Assembly: GCF_011745365.1 (NCBI RefSeq)
Contig: NW_024468909.1
Coordinates: forward strand, 3,038,001 to 3,102,000
DNA: 64,000 nt
Direction of reading: 5' to 3'
DNA from: Cryphonectria parasitica EP155
Lineage: Eukaryota > Ascomycota > Sordariomycetes > Diaporthales > Cryphonectriaceae
Shown here: positions 11,478 to 20,360 of the stretch, in pieces
Position numbering within the stretch: position 1 is the stretch's first letter
Layout: every line of letters starts with the position of its first letter
The notes under the pieces: generated by a model
Databases searched by the model: none
What the model saw: the letters and a program-made list of their open reading frames with translations, nothing else
What the model was told of the DNA's origin: nothing
Program-made: the position numbers and the translations under genes

Positions 11478-13377
11478 TCAGTCCAACCAATACACAGGAC
11501 CCTCTTCCATCTCAATGCCCATCTGCGCCATCGCGTCGTCAGGCGAGACGCCAGCAAGCGACGGGCCCCAATCCATCTTCTCTTTCAGCTCCTGCGTAAT
11601 CGTATCGGTGGACACACTCAGATACTTCCTCAGGAACTTGCCAATCTCCGTATTCTCAACATTTCCATGGAGGTCTTCAGCATAAGGCCCTCCTGAGGAG
11701 TAGATGTTCACATCAATAGCCGAGTGGCCGCGCGTGCTCCAGCCGATTCTGGCGCGCTGGCTGATCATCTTGGAGAAGGTGTTAATGGCGTGCGCCGGGT
11801 CAGATGCCAGCTTCTTGAGCTCAAAGTCTCGCGCGTTGGTGATCCCCAGGCCAGGGATCACGAGGTTGGTGTTAATCCAGTCTTCGAGCTCGCCTTGCGC
11901 GGCGGGGTCGGACTTGATTGACCGGAGGTACTCATGTAACTTGTGCGTGAGGTATGCGTTAGATGCGTTGGTCTTGGCCAGCACTGATGGATACCAGTTG
12001 TAAACTGGCAGTTCGGCACTTTGCGATTCTGCGACTTGTTAGATGCTTAGGGTCTCACTCAAAACGGGGATGACGTCCCCGACCAGTGGTGCTTACGCCA
12101 TGCTGTAGAAAGACCGCCAGTCTCGTGATCACTGGTGGCCACAAGAAGACTCTCCGTCTTGCTCTCTTCGATAAAGTCAACGACGGCCTTGAACGTCTTG
12201 TCATACTCCAAGACCTCGCGGACCTGCGCAGCGGGGTCGTTAAAATGTCCTGCATGATCAATACGGCTTCCCTCGATCATGAGAAAGAAGCCATAATCGC
12301 TGTCCTTGGTCGCCAGCTCCAGAGCGCGTAGTGCCGTTGTTGCCATCTCGCTCAGGCTCGGATACACGTCAGCCATGTTGCGGCGGTCGATCTCAAAGGG
12401 CACGTCATTGCCAGCAAATAGACCCATCAAGGGCAAGGATACATTCTCGCCGGCATGCAGGTCATCAAACCCAGCACGGCTATCCAGATATGTCCACCCA
12501 TGCTTCTCTTGTGCAATATGGGCCACGTTGACGTCATCCGCGCGACAGCTTCCCTCAGTCGTGTTGGGAAGAAAATGGCAGCGTCCACCACCGAGCATAA
12601 TGTCCACTACACGGCCAAGGGGGCCCTCGCCAATCTCCTGGAGCGCGATTTCGTTTTCTTGTTCCCTCAGGTTGACGTGGCTCGCGAAGCACGCCGGGGT
12701 CGCGTCCGTGATATCGGTCGTAACGACCAGTCCAGTCTTGTACCCGGCCTCCTTGGCAGCCTCCATCACCGAACCGCAGGGCGAGAAGTCTGGCAGCACG
12801 GAGATGGCACCGTTGTAGGTCTTTTCTCCACACGAAAAGGCTGTGGCGCCGGCCGCAGAATCTGTGACCAGTCTATTGCTCGACCGCGTGCGGCTCGTGC
12901 CCCAGAAGTGCTTGTCCAGCGTCAATGTGTCATCGTGTTCCAGGCCGTCCACCAGCTGCCGATAGGATCTCGTCAGGGACAGCGTGGCGGGCCCCATGCC
13001 GTCCGACACCATGAAGATGAGGTTTCGCTTGCCCACTGGCTTGTCCAAGGGGCCCGTCGTCTGGTTATGCTGCAGCATGGCGGCGAGGACGATGATGACG
13101 GCGGTTGCCAGCAGCGCCCAGATGAAGAGGATGATCTCGCGCAAGCGGGAGGACCATCCTTCGCGGTTGGGAGAGGCGCCGCGGATCGCATTATCTTCTG
13201 CTTCGGCTCGTTCGTCGGACCTGGCAGAGTCGACCGACCGCCGTGAGGCGGCCAGTAAGGGGGTCCGATCGGATGGCTATGAAGATAAAGAAGGATGGGC
13301 ACAAGGTCAGTTATTTCGTCCATCTGCTAGTGCTCCTCGGGTTTCTTGGTCATCTTCGTTTGCGTGAGACTCACCAT
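11478..13377 (-). CDS. pho8: Vacuolar-type alkaline phosphatase (Pho8), three exons
   Basis: Metal-dependent phosphomonoesterase, by family a type II membrane protein of the vacuole. Exons: 13377-13375 (the ATG alone), 13276-12097, 12028-11478; 577 residues. A short cytosolic tail beginning PSDRTPLL and rich in Ser/Arg/Glu precedes one membrane segment at about residues 48-70. The catalytic domain shows the metal-binding VSDGMG (Asp93), the nucleophile motif TDSAAGATAFSCG (Ser141), GLVVTTDITDATPA, MIEGSRIDHAGH, TSDHETGGLST and, in the last exon, GWSTRGHSAIDVNIY with the metal-binding His. All catalytic motifs appear intact. Intron 1 (98 nt) starts directly after the start codon; intron 2 (68 nt) has a CTAAC branch. 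The Pho8 tail with a Leu-Leu near the N-terminus fits AP-3 sorting, which is an inference. Confidence 0.95.
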
Positions 13378-13407
13378 TGCCCCCCAGATGGATTATTCTG
13401 GTCCGCT

Positions 13408-13439
<32 letters not shown>

Positions 13440-13973
13440 GTCAGTTCGTCGAGAACACAGTCGAAACCACAAGATGTTGTGGAGGTCTGAGAGAGGAGGA
13501 TGAAACGGCGAGAAGGTTGGAGGTCAAGTGTGGCTATCGCCTGCGTCCAACCATGGGCGGTGGATACTACGCTGTCAGTGCTATTATGGTTAGTATAATC
13601 TGTAGTGCGTCAGAGTAGCTGTACACCCGCTATGCACCCCGCCACTGGTCCCACTCTAGCATCACAAGGTCAGCCAGGAGGTCCTGGAACCAGCCAATCA
13701 ACTTATATGTGTAACATTGCTGCTGACACCCCCCCCCCCCTGGACATTTCTAAGTTAGCCTACTTGACCCCACTGATCCGCTATACCTCTCCTTATTTAG
13801 GTGATTTCGCCAAATGACCTTGGAACACATTGCGACCTTGATATTATTTCACTACAATACATGGTACACAACACAAGAGAACATCACAGTCTGTATGAAA
13901 TGCTGTGTTCCTATTATACATGCAGATGATACCTCCACAGATAGGGAGAGGGCAAACAGTTCCCAACCTGAAG
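13378..13973. promoter_or_regulatory. pho8 upstream region
   Basis: About 600 bp between the pho8 start and the end of the dehydrogenase gene, both on the minus strand. It contains a (CT)n tract at about 13416-13439 and a C-run at 13729-13741. The CT repeat lies about 40-60 bp from the start codon and could be part of the leader. No Pho4-type CACGTG was seen here. Confidence 0.4.
13416..13439. repeat. (CT)n microsatellite in the pho8 leader
   Basis: About twelve CT units. Pyrimidine-rich on the plus strand, so it reads as GA in the pho8 transcript direction. Confidence 0.8.
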
Positions 13974-14970
13974 CTAAAGTAGTTCCAGGCGTTCGAGCTC
14001 GTTCTCCGTCCACTGCCACAGCCTCTCGGCCAACTCATCACTCTCTGATATCTTCGAGGCCCCCTTCATCCTCCCCACAGGCTCAAGATATGCCCCGTTG
14101 ACCAGACCGTCTCTGTCGCTCGTCGCCGCCCACAATGTGTTGTAAGCCCCCTCCTTGGCGCTCTTTTGCATGAACGGCGTGGCCTGGAACAGCAGCTTCA
14201 GCGCCGACTGCTTCGTGCTGCCCAGCAGACCCGTCTTCACCAAGCCAGGGTGGACAGACAACGACACAATCTCTGGATGGTGCCTCGCCATAGCCCTACA
14301 CAGCAAGATCTGGGCAAGCTTGCTCTGGCCATACCTCGCGAACTCACCCTTGACAGCGTCAGGGCTCTTGAGGTTGTCAAACTGCACACCGCCCGCCGGC
14401 GCGGATTTGTGCCCAAGGCTGGAGACACACACGAATCTCACATCCGCACCGTCTGCAGACGCCGTGCGCAGTAGGAGGGGCCGCAGGAGGTGCAGCATGA
14501 TAGTATGGCCCATGTAGTTCGTGCCCCACTGCAGCTCCCAGCCCTCCTCTGTAAGGCCCGGCGGCGTCCCCATGATGCCGGCGTTGGCGATGAGGATGTC
14601 GAGACGGGAGGAGTGGAAGTAGCTCACGAGAGCAGCGCGGATATGCTCCCGCGAGGAGGCGAGGTCGAGAGGGATGAAGGTGAGCTGGGGCGGCGAGGTG
14701 GTGTTGAGGTCTCGCGCTTGAGAGATGATGGCTGTGGCTGCCGTGGCGTTGCGGCCGGTGAAGTAGATGTGGGAGGGGTCATGGCGGGCTAGGGCAAGCA
14801 CTGTCTCGCGGCCTATGCCTGAGGTACCTGAGAACTAGTCAGCTCTTGGCCCAGCAGTCAGTACTTTGTGTACTGGATTAGTGTTCTCAGGATAGCTTTA
14901 TACCTCCCGTGATGAGGATAATCTTGCCTGATAGCCTTGGAATATCTCTCTCGGGGATAAAAACAGGCAT
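13974..14970 (-). CDS. Short-chain dehydrogenase/reductase
   Basis: Classical-type NAD(P)-dependent SDR; substrate unknown. Exons 14970-14904 and 14827-13974 give 306 residues. The cofactor motif TGGTSGIG (residues 21-28) is completed only across the 76-nt intron. Then come NAG (Asn104), the catalytic Ser159 in CVSSLGH, and YGQSK (Tyr188, Lys192), so the active site is complete. After the active site comes VHPGLVKTGL, typical of the WW-oxidoreductase/retinol-dehydrogenase-like group. Start placed at MPVFIPERD. A CTAAC branch and CTAG acceptor at about 15010 suggest an upstream intron (about 15010-15060) in the 5' UTR or, less likely, a short extra coding exon. No signal peptide. Confidence 0.9.
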
Positions 14971-15573
14971 GGCGATGGTGTAATTGGCGTACCTGGGAGT
15001 CAAATACCCTAGGAGGAACAATAGATTAGTTAGAAGACGTGTTCAGGCTGGGTTGGATACTTGTGCACAGCAGGGGATTGAGGATTGAGGATGATATATC
15101 AGAGTCACTCCTCGATGATGAGTCTTCGCCCTCTTAAATACAGGAAATGGAGACGGCGTCTTTCAGTCCACATAGTGGTGCGGTCATTAGAGATGCACCG
15201 GCGGTATTTATAGACCGCAGTAATTGGAACTCAACGGGTAATCAAGCATCAGCAATATTGCTCCCGCGGTTGGTGATGGCGTCAGCCAGGTTCCGCACAG
15301 CCACACAGCCAGATCCAAACGCCGATGACAACATAAGTGGGGGACATTACACGCAGGAATTGTTATACATAACTCAGAGTCTATACAGGAGTTCAAATGA
15401 GATCTGCGAAATCGACATGTCTACTTCCACAGAGCTACTTAAGCTGTACTTACTTGAGTAAGTAAGGAAGACTCGGGGGCAGATACTTAGTACTCTGTAG
15501 AAGGCACTCTAAGGTGTACTACAAATGGTATAAGGGAAGATGGTTCTTCAATTAATCTATCTCAAGGCACGCT

Positions 15574-15608
15574 TGCCAATTGCCTTCTATATAGAAAGGC
15601 AATTGGCA
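15574..15608. repeat. 13-bp perfect inverted repeat (hairpin)
   Basis: The left arm TGCCAATTGCCTT (15574-15586) and its exact reverse complement (15596-15608) flank a 9-base loop. Two smaller inverted repeats follow at once: CTGGG/CCCAG (15619-15623 with 15632-15636) and GACTCACTG/CAGTGAGTC (15638-15646 with 15670-15678). Confidence 0.85.
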
Positions 15609-17285
15609 CTAGTCCCAACTGGGCTAGCGTACCCAGCGACTCACTGCCTTTCTATTGAATGGCCCAGGCCAGTGAGTCAGGGTGGCCAGCCAGGCCTCAT
15701 TCACTCGAGGCCCCTATGGCCTCTGCCACATACTCAATACGCTCAGCCTTGAACTCCTGACCCAAGTATGTTCTTAAAGAATGAAAACAAAATTTGACAA
15801 GTCAATAACCACCAAAAAAGATTCTGCAATTCTTTGCCAAGGACTTCTCGAGGTGCAACTTCTATACGAGCAGCTAATTCATGCAATTGAGTCCAGCATG
15901 GGGAACCTCTCAAGTACGATCATTTCCTCAGAAGTACCTAAAACGTTCAAACCCTCTCGAAGCAAATCTACTGTTTAAAAGAAGAGACATTACAATATGC
16001 TACAGCAATTGTCTCGCCCCTCGGGGTCGCGTGGCTACTACTTTATTCTCGCGGGCCGCAAAGTGTGTCTTCAAAAAGCGCTCTGCGGCTCTATGTGCTG
16101 TTCACATTCGCAAAGCTTTGTGAAGCAAGTTTTTTTCATTTGTAGTTTCCTTTGAACTTTTCCTAATTAACTTGCTATTCTTTTTCGCTTTGTATTTTTT
16201 AGATTCAGCTTGCTGCTGGGCCAGGATTTGGGTGCCGTTGCACGAGGAAGATTGAGACCGGAGCAATAAGCAAGGCCATTGCAACCCAGGCATGCCTACA
16301 TCACGGAACTACAGCAAGAGAAGGCCAAGAAGGTCCAAAAATCGGATGAAATACCGGTCTGAGACCAACCTAGAGAGCTCAGAAGTAAAAGAGTGAGGAT
16401 GGGTGTGTTGTGGTGGTATTGCTGTCTACGCGAAAAATCGAAGGTTACGATGCCCTCCAAGTAACGGGCTTCCATGCCCTGAATGACACTGGCTACTACA
16501 ACCATGTATTTACCCAGAGCTGAATTGTGACTCTTGGATTAGTATTGCTTGTGGCTTGTCCTATGACTTATATATGGGATGGGTTATCATACGCACGCTT
16601 CATAGACAACTTTCATTGTTAGGGAATACACCTGACTCAGAGGGTTGCTGCTTGCTTTTACTGATACATACATGGGTGGGAGGAAAGTTGATTTCGACGG
16701 ATATAAGTCTGAGAGATAACAGAAAGTTCTGAGCGTTTCGTGATCTCTGCTTCTTCTTCTTTTCTCCTTTCTTCTCTATGGCTTTATCTTGCTTGCTTGA
16801 TATACGAGAGCTGACTCGAATTGGAAATCCTTCAAAGTAGTACAGTTTGATGTTATCAAAGTGCCGAATATACATGGATGCACAGAACCCGAGTGCAGTG
16901 ATAAAGTTTCGTTTACCAATTATAGGGTAGTATGCAGCCATAAGGAGATGATGGTCGTTCACCGCTTCTCACACAAGTTCGAGTCAAGTTTTCAGTTCTC
17001 ACATCAAATATACATATCCTCAAATACTATTGTCCACTGCTTTACATGCTCCTGGGAAATTCCGTAGAATCCTCGCCGAAACGGCAAATTTCCACGAATC
17101 TGATGCTGTGAGAAAGCCCCAGCTGCAGAACCGGAGATCCACTGCGTACGATACCTAATTCAGCTCTACATGATTCAGCTCGACATGCCATGGACAGCCG
17201 AATTGCGGTAAAAGATAATCTATTCAAGACAGACTTAAACGGGTCTTCTTCAAATACCTGCCAAAAGTGGACGAGAGATTATTCA

Positions 17286-17293
17286 TATATAAA
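17286..17293 (+). promoter_or_regulatory. TATA box of the cysteine-rich peptide gene
   Basis: TATATAAA, 140 bp before the start codon, is followed by a pyrimidine-rich, CAA-rich leader. This is a textbook arrangement for a strongly regulated fungal promoter and supports the short gene downstream being real. Confidence 0.6.
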
Positions 17294-17425
17294 GCATCCT
17301 CTCTCCCACAACTATCAAATATTCTTAGTCTTCAACCATCAAAACATTGAGCAACATTCGCATCCCTTGCCATTATCAACCCTCCTCAAGCTGTTCAAAC
17401 AAGCCCGGCTAACTCATTTGCCAAA

Positions 17426-17713
17426 ATGAATGTCTTCAACTTCGTCTGTGCTGTCCTGGCCGCCGCCGTGTCCGTCGAAGCCGTTGCTGTAAGCCAGTCG
17501 GACTCTTCTACATTTATTTCCTGTTCCCAATATGTATGGCGGGACTGCAATAGCTAACAATCACCATAACAGTGCACCGACTGCGAGTACTGCAGCCAGA
17601 CGGGCGCCGCCTGTGCTATTGCGGCTTGCGTAAGTTATCTTCTTCTCACGGCCAACTTCTAAATATGCTGACTTGAAGCAATTCTATAGCCCACCGCTGC
17701 TGGCTATTGCTAA
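17426..17713 (+). CDS. Small secreted cysteine-rich peptide (47 aa), three exons
   Basis: Three short exons, 17426-17488, 17573-17629 and 17690-17713, encode 47 residues, all joined in phase 0. Exon 1 is a complete signal peptide: MNVFNFV, a hydrophobic Ala/Val core, and an Ala-Val-Ala end. Exons 2 and 3 encode a mature peptide of about 26 residues with six cysteines, opening CTDCEYC and ending AAGYC. The cysteine spacing is C-x2-C-x2-C-x6-C-x4-C-x6-C. Both introns (84 and 60 nt) have GTAAG donors, GCTAAC or GCTGAC branches and CAG/TAG acceptors, so five independent splice and frame conditions agree. A TATA box lies 140 bp upstream. Function unknown: it could be a small secreted effector-like, antimicrobial or developmental peptide. 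No similarity to a named family was recognised. The next gene (PLD-like) converges 310 bp downstream. Confidence 0.7.
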
Positions 17714-18023
17714 AGCGACTTTTCTCACAAGTCTGCTGTTTTAGCCATGGGAGTGGGAGGGGGGGGGATGAATTTTGACGGGTCTTGGGGGGGGGGGGGG
17801 GATTCAAGGCGGCTACTGTAAAATGGAGTTGTGGAAATCTTAGAGTGTGTCTTACAACCAACTTCACACTTACGACGTTGTGTTACGAAGAAGAGCCAAA
17901 GGCGATGTTGCATAGGATCGGTATTGCACATTAATCAACATTCAAGATTCTACCTCGACACCATCTTGGTCCACTATATTGATTGGAAGCCTAATGTGTC
18001 AAACTAGAGACTTCCAAGATGGA
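17714..18023. other. Convergent 3' region with G-runs
   Basis: It contains two long G-runs on the plus strand (about 17759-17768 and 17787-17801) and should hold the 3' UTRs of the cysteine-rich peptide gene and the PLD-like gene. No gene seen. Confidence 0.5.
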
Positions 18024-20360
18024 TCAAACTCCAAACATCTGACGGTCATGTATCTTCTGCTTTACAGTCCAATATTGATCCCACCACGGCTTTTCTCCCT
18101 TGCTTTTCCCCGGAGGCAGTTTCAAGTGGATAGTATGCGCCTCGCCCTTGGCCTCCGCCTTCTTTTTCTTCGAGATATGATCCCGGACCTCATAGTGGTC
18201 AAACATGGACACGGCCTCGATCATGTACGCCGTGGCCACGCGCTGGTCCCTAATTAGGAACAGGTTTTCGGCATTCTTTGTGTCAGCCGCCACGCTGAAG
18301 TTGTGGGAGCCTGTGTACACGCGCGCGGTCGGCTTGTTGAAATCTATGACTACAAACTTGTGGTGCATCCTCGCGCCCGACCCGCCCGCAGACTCGTTGT
18401 CAAAGTCGTCGGGGTAGGCTATGGGCGGGTTGCCGTCGTGGGTGCGGACGTCGAGCCCGCCGACGGATTTGTCGGATAGACCATAGACCAGGACGCCCTT
18501 CTGCGACGTCTTCTTCTCGATGGCGTCGCGGATCACGCCGGGTGTCTCGTAGAGGAATGCCAGGGAGTAAAAGAGGCTGGACTCGGTGGCCTTGATGTCG
18601 GAGGCGATTTCATCGAGTGTCGCCGCACTGGAGCTGTGAGGGGAAAATGTCACCTGAGCGTCGACATCTCTGAAGCCAAGGTCGGCCCACTGTGCAGACT
18701 CGGTCTTGTAGAAACCGTCGGTGTCGTTGGGGTGCGCCCAGTAGTTATCAAAGGCCTTGTTGAACACCTCCACCGGGCGAGCACCTTGGAGGGCAACGAG
18801 GTTGTTGTTCTGGACGTAAAAGCCACGCCACGAGAAATTGGTGGATCCACCAATAGCGATCTTGGTCTTGTCCCCATCCACAGCGATGAGTTTGTTGTGC
18901 TGTAGGTTCCCCATGTGCTGGCGTTGAACGTTATCCTTGCCCGCAGTCTTCCGCAGCATCTCCGCCGCCTTGGACTCCGCGTCTTCAGCTTTATCATGCG
19001 AGTTCGAGTCGTCGATAATGACCTTGAGACGTTTGCCCAGCCTTTGGAGTCGTCGGACTACCTCGGGATTGTTGAAGTCGTATGCCAGCACGCGCACCTG
19101 GGCTGTAGTATCCTCGATGGCCGCGTCGAGCGTGGAGAGTACCACCTCACGAGCTTCAAAGCCCATCCAGGCCAAGGCCTTTTCTTCGACCTCTGGGTCT
19201 TTGGGCTTGAACTCGAGGCCTTCATCGGCTTTCTCGGGAAGGATACTCCCAACACCGCCATCGACACCGAATTTCTTGACGAAAGCCTTGGAGGAAACGA
19301 AACCTCGCGTGAAGGCAACATTCATCTGGCCCGGGTACGTGTCGGCCATGAGCTCAATACTGACCTCCTGCAACTCTCCATAAGTGAGTTCGTGGTCGTC
19401 GCCTTGGCCCTTCATGAAGACAGGAGTAACGCGATAGCGGAAGTGTCCTGGGGCGTCGACGCTGTACGGGAAGTGCACCCAGCGGAATCTCTGGATCGGT
19501 GACAGGCGACTCGAATAAGCATCAGGCCCTGACCGTGCAGCCTCGCCTGGAAAGGTGACATAGTTGGGAATTGGCCACCACTTTTGTGATTGAGGTTCTT
19601 TGAACTCGATCACGAACCCAACGAAGTCGTCAGGAGGAGTGTCATTTTTCCAATTCATAGCCAACATGCACATGCCTTCTCCCCGATATGCTGCGAAGGT
19701 GAAGGGGGCATTAGGGTTGTCACCTTGCACGAGGAAGGTGGGCGGCTTCTTGTTGGTGGCCGGTGTAAGGCGATGCTTGGGCCGGGGTCCAGGCTTCTTC
19801 TTGTGCTCCACCGGACTCCCGGCGGAACTTGCAGCAGGTCGCTTTCTGGCTTTCTTGGGAGTGTGTTGTCCAGTCGTGGGCTCGTCATCTGCGCTGTCCT
19901 CGGTCTCAAGTTCCTCGTCCTCTAGACCCTCATCCTCTGGTTCTTCACCATCTGGCCTCCAGATGTCATCATCTTCGTGGTGCCGGGCTCGGGGCGTAGT
20001 CTTCTTGCGACCTGTAGATTTTGATGTCTTCTTTGAGGGGGTTTTTGGCTTCTCATCCTCGCTAAGTGGCAGCTGGTCGTTCACCATCTCCTGGACCTCC
20101 AGCTCTTCGGCCTCAAGGTCCTCGTCCGTCGGCTTCCAGGTCTCATCGTCCTGGTGCTTCGGCCTCCGGCTCATTTTCTTGTGATGGGCGACGGGAGATG
20201 CCTTTGACGATGAAGCTGCCTTTGAAGCGGCTTTCCTCTCGACAGGCGCTTCATCCAATAACTCGTCTTCCAGCATCTCGTCAGCGGCCTGAATAGCGGC
20301 ATCTTCGGCCGACGGCCTCCAGGTTTCGTCCTCCTCTGCTGTCCGCCCGCCTCTTGCCAT
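18024..20360 (-). CDS. Phospholipase-D-fold protein with two HKD motifs and an N-terminal repeat region
   Basis: Single exon, 778 residues. The C-terminal two thirds is a PLD-superfamily protein with two catalytic HKD motifs: HNKLIAVD (His488, Lys490, Asp495), followed by GGSTNFSWRG, and HHKFVVID (His667, Lys668, Asp673), followed by TGSHNFS. Both are complete, so a phosphodiesterase or phospholipase activity is likely; the substrate is unknown. Residues about 200-360 form an ordered domain without a name I can give. Residues 9-198 are three acidic-then-basic repeats, each beginning with an Asp/Glu-x-Trp-Arg/Lys-Pro core (Trp14, Trp75, Trp134) and ending in a Lys/Arg-rich Pro-Arg-x-Lys-His type block that could act as nuclear localisation or nucleic-acid-binding sequence. 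No signal peptide or membrane segment, so intracellular. The intronless form contrasts with its intron-rich neighbours. Confidence 0.85.
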   Translation of the reverse strand: MARGGRTAEEDETWRPSAEDAAIQAADEMLEDELLDEAPVERKAASKAASSSKASPVAHHKKMSRRPKHQDDETWKPTDEDLEAEELEVQEMVNDQLPLSEDEKPKTPSKKTSKSTGRKKTTPRARHHEDDDIWRPDGEEPEDEGLEDEELETEDSADDEPTTGQHTPKKARKRPAASSAGSPVEHKKKPGPRPKHRLTPATNKKPPTFLVQGDNPNAPFTFAAYRGEGMCMLAMNWKNDTPPDDFVGFVIEFKEPQSQKWWPIPNYVTFPGEAARSGPDAYSSRLSPIQRFRWVHFPYSVDAPGHFRYRVTPVFMKGQGDDHELTYGELQEVSIELMADTYPGQMNVAFTRGFVSSKAFVKKFGVDGGVGSILPEKADEGLEFKPKDPEVEEKALAWMGFEAREVVLSTLDAAIEDTTAQVRVLAYDFNNPEVVRRLQRLGKRLKVIIDDSNSHDKAEDAESKAAEMLRKTAGKDNVQRQHMGNLQHNKLIAVDGDKTKIAIGGSTNFSWRGFYVQNNNLVALQGARPVEVFNKAFDNYWAHPNDTDGFYKTESAQWADLGFRDVDAQVTFSPHSSSAATLDEIASDIKATESSLFYSLAFLYETPGVIRDAIEKKTSQKGVLVYGLSDKSVGGLDVRTHDGNPPIAYPDDFDNESAGGSGARMHHKFVVIDFNKPTARVYTGSHNFSVAADTKNAENLFLIRDQRVATAYMIEAVSMFDHYEVRDHISKKKKAEAKGEAHTIHLKLPPGKSKGEKPWWDQYWTVKQKIHDRQMFGV

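Larger units (their letters stand above)
14971..17425. other. 2.4-kb intergenic stretch with palindromes and AT-rich sequence
   Basis: Upstream of the SDR (minus) and of the cysteine-rich peptide gene (plus). It holds a cluster of inverted repeats at 15574-15678, an AT-rich stretch at about 16100-16300, and short frames without recognisable domains. The mix of palindromes and AT-rich DNA could be a decayed mobile element, but no transposase motif or paired terminal repeats could be demonstrated. Confidence 0.4.

Noticed and set aside
12455..13246. 263-codon frame antisense to pho8
   Set aside because: Lies opposite a confidently assigned alkaline phosphatase exon; composition artefact.
15781..16293. 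Possible decayed transposase in the AT-rich stretch
   Set aside because: Short broken frames only; no catalytic motif or terminal repeats could be matched.
18915..19502. 195-codon frame antisense to the PLD-like gene
   Set aside because: Opposite the HKD-containing frame, which has clear catalytic motifs.
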